From assembly GCA_021846695.1 (NCBI GenBank), contig JAJZWN010000002.1:1-64000 (forward strand): DNA of 64,000 nucleotides, in the 5' to 3' direction. The translations under genes and the position numbers were made by a program. Positions 41,639 through 51,075 of this stretch are shown here, in pieces (positions within the stretch are counted from its first letter, which is position 1; the number at the start of each line of letters is the position of its first letter). The notes under the pieces are model-generated. The model was given only the letters and a program-made list of their open reading frames with translations, had not been told where the DNA came from and did no database searches. The DNA comes from Thermoplasmata archaeon. Lineage in GTDB: Archaea; Thermoplasmatota; Thermoplasmata; Thermoplasmatales; Thermoplasmataceae.

Positions 41639-42013
41639 ATGAATGGAGTGGAAATAGCATTTCAGCTTAATAATGATAAAGAGGAAAATGTTGTTCTGGC
41701 CCTTGCAAACTTAACTGGAAATTATTTCAGGCAGGAAGAAAGCATGGATATTACATGGAGGATTTTTCATGTAACGCTTGATAAGGAGAAGTATTACAGG
41801 GTGTTATACCGGGGAGAAAAACTCAGTGATTTTCATCCAGAAAATAAAAAGAAGGTCAAAAAGAAATTCGACGAGCTGGGCAAAACAGATTATGAAACAC
41901 TTATGGCAAAATATGAGTCAGAATCCAGGAATGAAAATTTCCAGAAAGTCGGAATAAAAGAGCTTACTGAGGAATATGATCTATGGCAGGACAAACTGTG
42001 GAACTATATTTAA
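41639..42013 (+). CDS. Hypothetical protein, 124 residues
   Basis: No family recognised. It is soluble and charged (many Glu, Lys, Asp), with a beta-rich first half (ITWRIFHVTLDKEKYYRVLY) and a helical second half ending WQDKLWNYI. I use ATG 41639; a TTG two codons upstream is less likely. An AT-rich TATA-like AAATTAATTATACT stretch lies about 30 bases upstream. It follows the pRiA4b-domain gene by about 120 bases. Confidence 0.5.
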   Translation: MNGVEIAFQLNNDKEENVVLALANLTGNYFRQEESMDITWRIFHVTLDKEKYYRVLYRGEKLSDFHPENKKKVKKKFDELGKTDYETLMAKYESESRNENFQKVGIKELTEEYDLWQDKLWNYI

Positions 42014-42054
42014 TTCTTAAGCAGGAAGCCTATTGCGTTGGCCAGTAGAGGAAG

Positions 42055-43362
42055 TCAATCTTTCTTTAACACTATAATATCAAGACCACGCCATTTTAAT
42101 TTATATCCCATGGCGGGAAGTACCCTTTCCGGCACCAGGCCCTGGCTTTCAATGTATGCAAACATCTTGTCTGTATCGGGATAGAGTTTTTCCAGCTCCT
42201 TCTTGATTGAGCCTATGGAGCTGTCATCAAGTTCTGAATTCAGCTGTTTTTTGCCGGAATATTTTTCCTCTAATATAGATTTCAGGGACTGAAAATTTAT
42301 GTCCCCATAAAATATAATGCCATCCTTAATAGCCTTATCTTTCTGGTCAAGGACGTATATATTTTCCCAGTCTGCCTTTCCCTTCAATTTTCTTTTTATC
42401 TCCTCATCTCTTTTTGAGAGGTATTTCGATGTAATGTTTATATAAATATCCCTGTCAAATATCCTGATAACGTAATCTGGAAAATAAACGTCGCCATCAA
42501 CTATAAGCGGGTCTGCCCTGCGCACAAAATCGTATGTGATTTCCTCTTTCTGAAGATTTTGTGGCAGATAATATGATACTGCATCACTTAAATTCAGTTT
42601 ATACATCTTTACTGTTTTCTCAAATTTGTCCTTTACCTTTATATCGCCCTCGATACTCCATTTCTCCAGCCTGCTTATTCTGTACATGAGCTGTGCAAAA
42701 CGGCTTGCATAGCGATCTGGATTTTCGAATATGCTCAATGGGCCGGTAACAGTTACAGCTTGAAGTTCAGTTCCAGAAATATTAGTATTATAGAGGAGGC
42801 CGAGGCGTTTTATGGATGTGATAAGATAACTCCAGTTTGAGGCCGATGTAATGGTAAGTGAACTACATTTTCCCATTATTGTTTCCAGCTGCTCCATATT
42901 GTATTTTCTGGATATTTCCATGGGATCGCCATCATAAACTCTTGTAAGTACCATCTCACTCTCCTTGTCAGCGTACAGGCCGTTGATAATGCCATCATAA
43001 TCAAGCCCATATTTTTCCTCAACGGGAGCGAGAATTAATTGCTTTTCCCCGGCAGATACTGGCGGTATTCTCGCTGCCCTGAACACATCCTCACGGAGGG
43101 CCATTGAATCCACATTAACCGGCGGTTCAAAAACAGAATTACGGAAGAAAAGAAGGGAAAGAGCCCTAACTGTCTTTGTGCTGGATGAATTAACTTCCAG
43201 ATCTTTGAGGTCTTTTACAATTGTTTCTCTCTTGTTCCCTTTATTCCTTATAAATACGGCCCTGACTTTTTCAATGTAATCACTGTTCTCATCGGAAAGA
43301 AAAACCGGGAATATAAGCCCATTTTTCGTTTTACGTGCTATCATTAAGTCCGACGGGAACAC
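42055..43362 (-). CDS. bax1: Bax1-like nuclease (DUF790), partner of XPB
   Basis: This 435-residue DUF790 protein is the archaeal Bax1, which binds XPB to form a helicase-nuclease for nucleotide excision repair. The start FPSDLMIARKTKNGLIFPVF fits the family. The C-terminal RecB-like region carries FPDYVIRIFDRDIYINITSK (about 294-313). At the place where relatives generally read (V/I)EI(V/I)G, this has INIT, so an acidic residue may be missing. I choose GTG 43362, preceded by GGAGGAG; this overlaps XPB by 32 bases. ATG 43344 is a shorter option. It is co-transcribed with the helicase. Confidence 0.85.
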   Translation of the reverse strand: MFPSDLMIARKTKNGLIFPVFLSDENSDYIEKVRAVFIRNKGNKRETIVKDLKDLEVNSSSTKTVRALSLLFFRNSVFEPPVNVDSMALREDVFRAARIPPVSAGEKQLILAPVEEKYGLDYDGIINGLYADKESEMVLTRVYDGDPMEISRKYNMEQLETIMGKCSSLTITSASNWSYLITSIKRLGLLYNTNISGTELQAVTVTGPLSIFENPDRYASRFAQLMYRISRLEKWSIEGDIKVKDKFEKTVKMYKLNLSDAVSYYLPQNLQKEEITYDFVRRADPLIVDGDVYFPDYVIRIFDRDIYINITSKYLSKRDEEIKRKLKGKADWENIYVLDQKDKAIKDGIIFYGDINFQSLKSILEEKYSGKKQLNSELDDSSIGSIKKELEKLYPDTDKMFAYIESQGLVPERVLPAMGYKLKWRGLDIIVLKKD

Positions 43363-44662
43363 CCTTTCTCCTCCTCCTTGAAGTTCCATACTCTGCTGTA
43401 CCTGCTGAAACCAGTTCATAAAGATAGCTGGACTTCCCCTCCGAGGGCCTTAGAATTCTTCCAAGCCTCTGCCTGAACTGCCTAGTGCTGCCAGATCCGC
43501 TCATTATTATGGCAATGGATGCGTCAGGGACGTCCACTCCCTCGTCCAGTATCCTGGATGTGGCAAGCACAGTGATCTCGCCTGTTTTAAACATGTCGAG
43601 GTATTTTTTTCTCTCCTTTCCCGGTGTCATGTATGTAAGTGCCGGGACAAGGAATTCCTTTGAAATCATATATGCTGTGGATGTATCTTCAGAAAATATG
43701 ATTATTTTTTCTCCGGGATGCTTGCTCAGAAGGTACCTTAAATAATCAACCTTTTTTTCAGCATTGAATGCTATTTCACGGGCTTTTCTCCATGCCATCA
43801 ATGCCTCCTTTCCCTCAGGATTCCAGGATGACATTATTAAATTTTCAAAGTTCATGTTTCCATTTAATTTTATGTTCCTCTTTCTTAAATATGAAAGGAA
43901 TATTTCATGGTTCTTTTCGTATTCTATTTCATCTTCATCGCTGAGGTCTATTGGTATTCTTACTATTTTATAATTAGATATGAAATCATTCAATTCCTCA
44001 TAACCCAGCTCGAAAACCTTCCCGCCCATATATTTTTCAAGCACTTCATGGAGTTTATCATCCCTTTCATAGGTGGCGGTAAGGCCAAGCCTGTAGGGTG
44101 ATGCATAGAATTTGGCTATCTGCAAATAGCTTTCAGATGCCATATGGTGCACCTCATCTGCAATAATTAATTTGAAGCGGTTGCCCAGCCCCTCAGCCAT
44201 TAAATACGCAGAGTCATATGTAGAAACAGAGATATCCTTTATATCCCTCTCGCCACCTCCTATCTGCCCCACATCTATATTCAATAAATCCTTAAGCTTC
44301 TGCCTCCACTGTATGATAAGCTCTATTGTTGGCGCAAGTATTATTGTTGGGACTTTTAGCATGGTTATGGCGTATATTCCAAGTATAGTTTTACCTGCAG
44401 CAGTGGGCAAAACAACAGTTCCTGAATAGTTATTCCTTGCCCACATCTCAAGAGATTTTTTCTGGTATGGCCTGAGATTTATGCTGGAATCTATTTCCAG
44501 TTTTTTATCCTGGAAAACTTTATCTATGATTCCTGGTTTTTTAATTATTTCAGAGTACATGTAAGCCGGAGCCCGGTATTTTTTTATCCTGTCATCATAT
44601 GAAAATATGCCGGCATAATTTTCATCTGATATTATGCTTCCGGCTTTATATGATATTTCCAT
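43331..44662 (-). CDS. xpb: XPB/Rad25-like DNA helicase
   Basis: This 443-residue superfamily 2 helicase is of the archaeal XPB type. Walker A LPTAAGKTILG lies at about 85-95, DEVH box IADEVHHMASE at about 167-177, and motif III LGLTATYERDD (the XPB RED-type loop, here RDD) at about 192-202. Motif V/VI appear as SRILDEGVDVPDASIAI and RQFRQRLGRILRP. A short N-terminal damage-recognition-like region precedes helicase domain 1. It acts in opening DNA during repair. The Bax1 nuclease overlaps its end, the classic archaeal gene pair. Confidence 0.93.
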   Translation of the reverse strand: MEISYKAGSIISDENYAGIFSYDDRIKKYRAPAYMYSEIIKKPGIIDKVFQDKKLEIDSSINLRPYQKKSLEMWARNNYSGTVVLPTAAGKTILGIYAITMLKVPTIILAPTIELIIQWRQKLKDLLNIDVGQIGGGERDIKDISVSTYDSAYLMAEGLGNRFKLIIADEVHHMASESYLQIAKFYASPYRLGLTATYERDDKLHEVLEKYMGGKVFELGYEELNDFISNYKIVRIPIDLSDEDEIEYEKNHEIFLSYLRKRNIKLNGNMNFENLIMSSWNPEGKEALMAWRKAREIAFNAEKKVDYLRYLLSKHPGEKIIIFSEDTSTAYMISKEFLVPALTYMTPGKERKKYLDMFKTGEITVLATSRILDEGVDVPDASIAIIMSGSGSTRQFRQRLGRILRPSEGKSSYLYELVSAGTAEYGTSRRRRKGVPVGLNDST

Positions 44663-44683
44663 GGACTGTATATATGAAATGAT

Positions 44684-44989
44684 TTAATAAGTTTGCCCAT
44701 TGGTTTCTCCGAAGACTTTGTTTCTCGGTGTTCCCTCAAGTATCGTATTCCCATAATCGGTGGTTTCCTTGAATTCCCTCATTTCTATAAAGTTTTTGAA
44801 TGCTGTCCTATCCTTCCATTCTGTGTAAATCATATATTCCCTCGGGCAGTCCACTTCCTGATAGAGTTTTCCATCGATAAAGCCCGTTTCTGGTTTGCTT
44901 TTCAATAGCTGTAGCACACTGTTGAATGTTTTCACAAAATCCTCATTATGGCCTTCCTTAACCTTATAGTACAAACCTACATGTATCAT
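44684..44989 (-). CDS. ABM-superfamily (monooxygenase-like) small protein
   Basis: The 101 residues form one ferredoxin-like ABM domain: MIHVGLYYKVKEGHNEDFVKTFN, LLKSKPETGFIDGKLYQEV, YMIYTEWKDRTAFKNFIE and a final RNKVFGE strand. Members include quinol monooxygenases and haem-degrading enzymes, but many have no known activity. It lies 21 bases upstream of xpb on the same strand and may share its transcript, without an obvious functional link. Confidence 0.75.
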   Translation of the reverse strand: MIHVGLYYKVKEGHNEDFVKTFNSVLQLLKSKPETGFIDGKLYQEVDCPREYMIYTEWKDRTAFKNFIEMREFKETTDYGNTILEGTPRNKVFGETNGQTY

Positions 44990-45104
44990 GATTTTTAATA
45001 TTGTAGCTATTCTAATAAATATTTGCCTTAAATTTGAAAATACCGGAAAACAGGCAATATGGATGCAGTAGTTAAATATTTAAATTTCTGATTTATTTAT
45101 ATGC

Positions 45105-45989
45105 ATGACTCATGAAACTGAATTCAATATTAACTCTGCAATTCCCACAATTTTTTATCGAAATCAGGAAATAAACTGGGAAGAAACCTCAAGAATAGTA
45201 GAACATCTGCATAGAATTAATATAAAAAACATTTCAATACTCCTTTTCGCAGGCGAATATTACAGGCTTTCAGTGGATGAGAAGAAAAAGCAGATTAAAC
45301 TTATTACTGATGCTGCAGGCAGCAAACAGAGGATTTTTGTCGGCCTGAATGATGTTTCTTTAAATTCTACAATGAAACTGGAAATGGAGGCCGAAAAATA
45401 TGGTGCTGCTGCCGGGATAATTTCCATACCATCTTATATGCCATTTTACAGTATCAGGAAAAACACTGTCAAACGCTTTCTGTCCAGGGTGTTAGAAAGC
45501 TCTGGAATGCCATTGATATTCCAGGATACTGGCATACCTGGGAGTATTTTACCGGATCCTGAATTCTGGAAAAAGTATATAGATAACGGAAAACTGGCAG
45601 GATTCAAATTAGAGGGCAGTGGTTCCTTGAAAAAAATGAGGATACTGCGCGCTATGTATAAGGATACTGAAATTTACGGGGGATATCTCGGGGTGAATAT
45701 GGAAAATGAAATAAAGGCTGGTGCAACAGGCAGCATAATTGGATCATCAATCCCGGATAAAATCAGAGAAACCATTCTCAATAACAGAACCAGTGATACA
45801 AAAAATGATGTGATCAAACTCCTGAAATATGAGGTGAATCATTTGCATGCCTTTACATCCATGGAAAAATACCTTCTTATGAAGAGAGAGGTAATTTCAG
45901 GGTATACATGCAGGTGCCCCTGTCCCCCAGTTAGCCAGGCAATTCTAAAGAGAATTGATGGATTTTACAATAGTATATTTGAAAATTAA
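45105..45989 (+). CDS. DHDPS-family aldolase/dehydratase, unusual active site
   Basis: This 294-residue (beta/alpha)8 protein of the DapA/NAL superfamily has the Schiff-base Lys168 in LAGFKLEGSG. The GE of the substrate loop is kept as FAGEYYRLS (about 48-56). Where most members have the catalytic Tyr (YN-x-P), this reads LIFQDTGIP, giving Gln140 instead. The C-terminal helical domain is present, with Cys-rich YTCRCPCPP near the end. Superfamily enzymes cleave 2-keto-3-deoxy sugar acids, and L-rhamnose mutarotase is the convergent neighbour, so a 2-keto-3-deoxy-L-rhamnonate aldolase or dehydratase is a reasonable inference. Dihydrodipicolinate synthase itself is unlikely. Confidence 0.75.
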   Translation: MTHETEFNINSAIPTIFYRNQEINWEETSRIVEHLHRINIKNISILLFAGEYYRLSVDEKKKQIKLITDAAGSKQRIFVGLNDVSLNSTMKLEMEAEKYGAAAGIISIPSYMPFYSIRKNTVKRFLSRVLESSGMPLIFQDTGIPGSILPDPEFWKKYIDNGKLAGFKLEGSGSLKKMRILRAMYKDTEIYGGYLGVNMENEIKAGATGSIIGSSIPDKIRETILNNRTSDTKNDVIKLLKYEVNHLHAFTSMEKYLLMKREVISGYTCRCPCPPVSQAILKRIDGFYNSIFEN

Positions 45990-46015
45990 GTTGAGATCTA
46001 TCCGATTCACATGGA

Positions 46016-46321
46016 TTAATCTAGGTGGAAAACCTCCATAACTGTATCCCCTGTTCTGTTTTCTGGAGCGGTTATTACCACATCGCTCATAAACTGCTGC
46101 CATTTCCTGTTGATTTCACTGCTGTTTATAATGCCAAGTGCCCTGCTTAAATCCTCGCACTCCCAGTAGCCAAAAATGTCGGCGCCATCCATGAATATGG
46201 AATAATTCCTGACACCGGCTTCTTTCAGCAATTTTAATAATTCCGGCCACACATTTTTATGCCTTTTTATATATTCATCCTTCATTTCATTCCTTATAAT
46301 AAGATGGAAACTATATCTCAT
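46016..46321 (-). CDS. rhaM: L-rhamnose mutarotase
   Basis: This 101-residue protein of the RhaM/RhaU family interconverts alpha and beta L-rhamnose. The pattern EYIKRHKNVWPELLKLLKEA (about 16-35) with its active-site His, then GVRNYSIFMDGADIFGYWE (about 36-54), W-Q-x-FM-(S/T)DV and the end EVFHLD match the E. coli enzyme closely as I know it. It is cytoplasmic and probably dimeric. It converges with the DHDPS-family gene. This is independent evidence, apart from the GH78 and rhamnonate-dehydratase-like genes, that the organism uses L-rhamnose. Confidence 0.9.
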   Translation of the reverse strand: MRYSFHLIIRNEMKDEYIKRHKNVWPELLKLLKEAGVRNYSIFMDGADIFGYWECEDLSRALGIINSSEINRKWQQFMSDVVITAPENRTGDTVMEVFHLD

Positions 46322-46406
46322 AAAATATTATTGCCATGAAATATAAATATCTATATGATGATTTCAAAAAATCAGTGGAAAAATAAATATTCTGTAAATT
46401 AAATTT

Positions 46407-46425
46407 AAGGATAAAGATTATCCTT
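46407..46425 (-). terminator. Hairpin at the end of the thermosome gene
   Basis: AAGGATAA (46407-46414) and TTATCCTT (46418-46425) pair around a three-base loop. On the minus strand the hairpin overlaps the thermosome stop codon and is followed by T-rich sequence. It may terminate or stabilise this highly expressed mRNA. Confidence 0.4.
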
Positions 46426-48043
46426 AGTAATCTCCACCCTGTGGCATTCCACCGGGTGAACCGCCCTTGGATGACTTTGTTGCTATAACGTCGTCGATCC
46501 TCAGTATCATTACTGCTGCCTCAGTGGCGGCCTCGACTGCCTGCTTGCCAACCCTTATAGGCTCTATGACGCCGGTTTTCTCCATGTCCTCCACGTTTCC
46601 TGAAAAGACGTTTATACCGTATGTTTTCTTTCCATTGGCGTGCTCACTCCTTATTTTTATAAGGATGTCAATTGGGTCGAGACCGGCATTCTCTGAAAGG
46701 GCTCTGGGAATTTCTTCCATGGCGTCTGCAAACTTTTCAATGGCAAGCTGCTGCCTTCCACCTACCTTGGATGCATAGTTTCTCAGGTTGAATGCGATTT
46801 CCTCTGCAGCTGATCCGCCACCTGTTACATAAGCACCATCCTCGACTGCGGCTGCAACAACATGGAGTGAATCTGTTAATGACCTCTCTATTTCATCTGC
46901 AACATGGTCGGTTCCTGCCCTGATTAACAGGCTGATTGCCTTCGGATTCTTGCTGCCGGTGACAAAGGTCATGTAATCGTCGCTTACCTTTCTTTCCTCC
47001 ACTGTTGCGGCTATTCCAAGGTCTGATGCGGTAATTTCTTCCAGTGAAGATACTATGGCTGCTCCCGTAGCCTTTGCAAGCTTGTCAACATCGCTTTTCT
47101 TAACCCTTCTTACTGCGTACATTCCTGCCTTTGCAAGGTAGTGCTGTGCCATGTCGTCTATTCCTTTCTGGGTTATAACAACATTTGCACCTGTTGCCTT
47201 TATTTTATCAACCATTTCCCTTAGAACATCCTCTTCCTGCCCCAGGAATTTCTGTATCATTGAGGGATCGCTGATCTGAAGGTTTGTATCAAATTCCGGC
47301 TTCTTTATCTCCAGGGCCACATCCAGCAATGCTATTTTTGCATTTTTTACAACTTTTGGCATGTTGGGATGCACCTTTTCCTTATCCAGTATTATTCCGT
47401 CAATTAACTCTGTCTGATCAATTTCTCCGCTGTTTTTCTTAATGATCTGGAGGTTGTCAAAGTCCACCAGGTATTTGCCATCCCTTTCCTCTGCAATATT
47501 CTTTATTGCATTGTATGAGATTTCTCCAAGCAGGTCCTTCTCAACAGATGCACTCTTGCTGTTAAGCGAGGTTTTTGCCATTTTAATTAATACTTCCTTA
47601 TCTTTTATGGATACTGGCTTTGAAATTTCATCCAGAACCCTGCTTGCCTGTGCAGCTGCTGTTTTATACCCTTCTGTGATTACTGTAGGGTGTACATTCT
47701 GTTTTACCAGTCCCTGGGCCTGGTCAAGCAATGCTCCTGCTATTACCACTGCTGTTGTGGTTCCATCGCCGACATAGCTGTCCTGCGTCTTTGAAACCTC
47801 AACCATCATTTTTGCAGCTGGATGCTCAACATCCATTTCCTTCAGTATTGTGACCCCGTCATTTGTTATAACTATATCGCCAAGGGAGTCGACAAGCATC
47901 TTGTCCATTCCCCTCGGGCCAAGTGTAGACCTAATAGATGTTGCTATGGCTTTTGCTGCATCTATATTCTCGAACATTGCGTCCTTTCCGCTCTCTCTCT
48001 TAGTTCCTTCTTTCAGGATAAATATGGGTTGACCACCAATCAT
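46424..48043 (-). CDS. Thermosome subunit (group II chaperonin)
   Basis: This is an ATP-dependent protein-folding chaperonin of about 540 residues with a GGM-type tail ([11 protein letters not shown]). Motifs: [19 protein letters not shown] at the start, [14 protein letters not shown] (about 39-52), the ATP site [11 protein letters not shown] and [15 protein letters not shown] (about 90-104), and the late [12 protein letters not shown] use ATG 48043; the TTG at 48052 would lie at or before the predicted transcript start. It is a full-length cytosolic ring subunit; whether it is alpha or beta cannot be decided here. Confidence 0.96.
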   Translation of the reverse strand: MIGGQPIFILKEGTKRESGKDAMFENIDAAKAIATSIRSTLGPRGMDKMLVDSLGDIVITNDGVTILKEMDVEHPAAKMMVEVSKTQDSYVGDGTTTAVVIAGALLDQAQGLVKQNVHPTVITEGYKTAAAQASRVLDEISKPVSIKDKEVLIKMAKTSLNSKSASVEKDLLGEISYNAIKNIAEERDGKYLVDFDNLQIIKKNSGEIDQTELIDGIILDKEKVHPNMPKVVKNAKIALLDVALEIKKPEFDTNLQISDPSMIQKFLGQEEDVLREMVDKIKATGANVVITQKGIDDMAQHYLAKAGMYAVRRVKKSDVDKLAKATGAAIVSSLEEITASDLGIAATVEERKVSDDYMTFVTGSKNPKAISLLIRAGTDHVADEIERSLTDSLHVVAAAVEDGAYVTGGGSAAEEIAFNLRNYASKVGGRQQLAIEKFADAMEEIPRALSENAGLDPIDILIKIRSEHANGKKTYGINVFSGNVEDMEKTGVIEPIRVGKQAVEAATEAAVMILRIDDVIATKSSKGGSPGGMPQGGDY

Positions 48044-48070
48044 GATTATCAAGTAAGTAAAAATAAACTT

Positions 48071-48080
48071 CTATATATAG
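48071..48080 (-). promoter_or_regulatory. TATA box of the thermosome gene
   Basis: CTATATATAG (48071-48080, self-complementary) is centred about 33 bases upstream of ATG 48043, predicting a start of transcription near 48050. Heat-shock genes of archaea often have such strong TATA boxes. Confidence 0.5.
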
Positions 48081-48145
48081 TTTACTATATTAACTGCAAT
48101 TATATTATACAGTATAAATAAATATACGTTTATATATAAAAATAA

Positions 48146-50851
48146 TCACCAGTACTGCCTGTTTTTGGCGAAATCAGTTTCAGCATTTAGAAGCCGTTTT
48201 ATGAGGTCTTCTTCATGAAGGTAAGATACCTCAAGTATCCTTGATGCAACCTCAGGGCCCACCCCCCTGGCAGCCATTACCATTATTGCCGTTATGCCGT
48301 GCTCCCTGACAAGATGCGCATTTTTGACCAGCCTGCGCCTGGTTTTTTCGTCAATTTTTTTAGATATTGACTCTTCATCAAATTTGGATACAGATGCCAC
48401 AAGCCGTGAATGGCATACGGGACACTGTATATCTGTTATATCCTTTATTTTTCTTGTTCTCTTATTACCGCATGATGTGCAGTAAAGAATAACCTCCTCA
48501 TTCATCAATCTCTTTTTGATAGAATCCAGGATGGTCTTTGTTGGTTTCAATGGCATGATCCTTTCAGAGTAATGGGAAAGGAATATGTTAGAGGATTCTG
48601 ATATTTTATCCTTTAGTATAAAATTTGAGTCTTTCAGCCTTTCCAGATATTTTCTGAGGACGTCTATATCCATATAATCGAATATTAACTTCCTGATTGA
48701 GTCCTCATAAACAACTGTGTTATAATAAGAATCAACTATCTTCTCAAAACGGATCCTGGTTATGTCAGCCTCATTTGTAATAATCCCAAATTTTCTTGCC
48801 TCGTAGAGAAACACATTGTTGAAAAAACGTGACCTTCTGGCAGATGATTTTACATAGCCATCCAGATTATCCCTGTCAATATTCATGATAAGGTTCTTTA
48901 TGTCATCTGCCGAGATATTCCTGGAAACGCGCATGTAAATATGGTATGGTGAATAATCCATTTCCACGCTTTCCCCCGTAATAGATGTAAGCAACCCTGA
49001 CAGAATCTGGGCAAGGGTAAAGTTACCGAGGCTCCCCAGCAGAACCTGTATAACGATTTCAGAATTATGTGCTTCAATTATGATTCTATCCAGTGTGGCC
49101 ATATCATTTTTATACCATTCAGCAAGCGCTACCCTGCCGTTTTTATTTACAAAGTCCGGAATTATTTTATTCTTGCGATCCAGTGATACACGGGATGCAG
49201 CCTCGTACAGCACCGGAATTTCCTCGCCGGTCCAGTGAGGGGCTATGGCAGCTGTGGCAAACGGCTCAACGTATATTTTGTCATCGTCTATACGAATTGT
49301 CCTCCATGTGCTTCCCTTCATAACAAAATAGGAACCGGGTGAAACTTCGTTTATCACATACTTTTCATCCAGCGTTCCTATGAACTGCTTATTTATTACG
49401 TCAATTACACGGTAGTTTTTCTCCCCGGCTATCATGGATATGTTCTCAATGAAGTACTTCAGAACCGGATATCTCCTTATGGCAAAATTTCCTTCTATAA
49501 TTATCTTGCGTGTTTTTGAAAGCAATTCCAGAACAGAATAGTAATCCTCAAATGTTAAGTCCCTGAAAGGATACGCACCTGTAATAACCTTATAAAAGTA
49601 GTTATAATCCATTTTCCTGGAAAAATTCAGTTCAAGCATGATCTGATTGGCAACAGTGGATAGAGAATTTTTTCTGATCATGACGTTTTCCAGCTCTCCA
49701 GATTTTATATTTCCTACTATTGCCTTTGCCTCCTCCAGTTCTATGACATCGTTGCAGATCACCATGCCACGTGAAATTTTTTCCAGTGAATGACCAGCAC
49801 GCCCTATGCGCTGTATCATCTTGTTAATCTGCCTGGGGGAGTTGAACTGCACAACCATATCTGCTGATCCAACATCTATTCCAAGTTCCAGCGATGATGT
49901 GCAAATAAGGGCCTTTACACGATTCTCCTTAAAATCTGATTCGGCCTTTTCCCTTGTTTCCTTTGAAAGAGAACCGTGGTGCACCTCTATATCAGGATTT
50001 TTCAGCCACAGTTTCATCCTGAATGATATGTCCTCTGCAACGTATCTCCGGTTTACAAAAACTATTGTTCCTGTATTTTCTTCTACTATGGAATGAATTC
50101 TCTGTATTGAACCCGCATACTGTGGATCGCATGCCATTATTTCGGCCGTTTCCTCATCACTTTTCTCAGGCATTATCACCTGTATATCCATTTTCTTGTC
50201 TATAACGGGCTTCAATATTTTGCATTCCTTTGACGGCGATATAAAAAGTGCCAGTTCATTTTCATTTCTTGCGGTTGCAGACAGGCCTATAACCTGGAAA
50301 TTTCCTGCAAGGACCTTTAAGCGCTCCATGGCTATGGCAAACTGTGATCCACGCTCGTTCTGCGCCATTTCGTGAACCTCATCAACTATTACATACCTTA
50401 TATTCTTTATGTGCTCCCTGAGCCGTTTGCCCATCATGAGAAGCTGGAGAGATTCCGGTGTTGTGATAAGTATCTGTGCCGGATTTTTTGAGATTTCGTT
50501 TTTCTGTGACTGCGTTATATCGCTATGCCTTACCTGTACCCTCATGCCAAGTGTATTGCAGTAATCAATAAGCCGGGATAGCATATCCCTGTTAAGTGCC
50601 CTCAGGGGAGTTATGTAAAGAAGGGCTATAGCCTGGGGCCGTTCAGTGTAGATCCTGTTTAACACAGGCAGAACAGCAGCCTCTGTTTTTCCGGACCCTG
50701 TAGGGGATATCAAAAGCACATTGCTACCTGAGAGTATCTCCGGTATTGCAAGCTTTTGTGCCTCCGTTGGAATTAGTATTCCGTTTCTGGCCACACTATC
50801 TTTAAGTGCGGGGTCAAGCATATCGAAAACATTTCCTCTTTGTTCTGGCAT
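48146..50851 (-). CDS. Lhr-type large DEAD/DEAH helicase
   Basis: This 901-residue superfamily 2 helicase of the archaeal Lhr group is likely involved in DNA repair or replication restart. Walker A ISPTGSGKTEAAVLP is at about 49-63, the DEVH box IVDEVHEMAQNERG at about 154-167, SAT motif IGLSATARN at about 193-201, and motif VI INKMIQRIGRAGHS at about 345-358. The winged-helix and Lhr-core regions follow. A C-terminal zinc ribbon is visible: CTSCGNKR then CPVCHSR (four Cys, about 800-825), followed by a helix-hairpin-helix-like end. It starts with ATG 50851. Confidence 0.9.
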   Translation of the reverse strand: MPEQRGNVFDMLDPALKDSVARNGILIPTEAQKLAIPEILSGSNVLLISPTGSGKTEAAVLPVLNRIYTERPQAIALLYITPLRALNRDMLSRLIDYCNTLGMRVQVRHSDITQSQKNEISKNPAQILITTPESLQLLMMGKRLREHIKNIRYVIVDEVHEMAQNERGSQFAIAMERLKVLAGNFQVIGLSATARNENELALFISPSKECKILKPVIDKKMDIQVIMPEKSDEETAEIMACDPQYAGSIQRIHSIVEENTGTIVFVNRRYVAEDISFRMKLWLKNPDIEVHHGSLSKETREKAESDFKENRVKALICTSSLELGIDVGSADMVVQFNSPRQINKMIQRIGRAGHSLEKISRGMVICNDVIELEEAKAIVGNIKSGELENVMIRKNSLSTVANQIMLELNFSRKMDYNYFYKVITGAYPFRDLTFEDYYSVLELLSKTRKIIIEGNFAIRRYPVLKYFIENISMIAGEKNYRVIDVINKQFIGTLDEKYVINEVSPGSYFVMKGSTWRTIRIDDDKIYVEPFATAAIAPHWTGEEIPVLYEAASRVSLDRKNKIIPDFVNKNGRVALAEWYKNDMATLDRIIIEAHNSEIVIQVLLGSLGNFTLAQILSGLLTSITGESVEMDYSPYHIYMRVSRNISADDIKNLIMNIDRDNLDGYVKSSARRSRFFNNVFLYEARKFGIITNEADITRIRFEKIVDSYYNTVVYEDSIRKLIFDYMDIDVLRKYLERLKDSNFILKDKISESSNIFLSHYSERIMPLKPTKTILDSIKKRLMNEEVILYCTSCGNKRTRKIKDITDIQCPVCHSRLVASVSKFDEESISKKIDEKTRRRLVKNAHLVREHGITAIMVMAARGVGPEVASRILEVSYLHEEDLIKRLLNAETDFAKNRQYW

Positions 50852-51075
50852 TGCTCTATTCCAATAACAGGATGTTATTTAAAGTGTTTCAGTTATGAGG
50901 GGCTTCAAATGGTTAACTGCTCTTATGCTATAGCATTGGATCCTGCAGACGAATAGGCCAACTGGCAATAAATGCTACCACCAGGAGAGGTGAAATGTTT
51001 ATATTGAAAATAGCATTATAATCTATGTGGATGGAGTTCCACTCAATGCCTCTGTGCTGATAACTCCTGATAAAA
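50852..51075. other. Intergenic region between the helicase and MutS-like genes
   Basis: This 224-base divergent gap should contain both promoters. A TATA-like GTTATTTAAAGTG (50872-50884) probably serves the helicase or the right-hand gene. No open frame, tRNA shape or box C/D pattern was convincing. Confidence 0.4.

Noticed and set aside
45105..45989. Calling this gene dihydrodipicolinate synthase (dapA)
   Set aside because: The catalytic Tyr context is replaced by FQD and the neighbours are not lysine genes, so only the superfamily is claimed.
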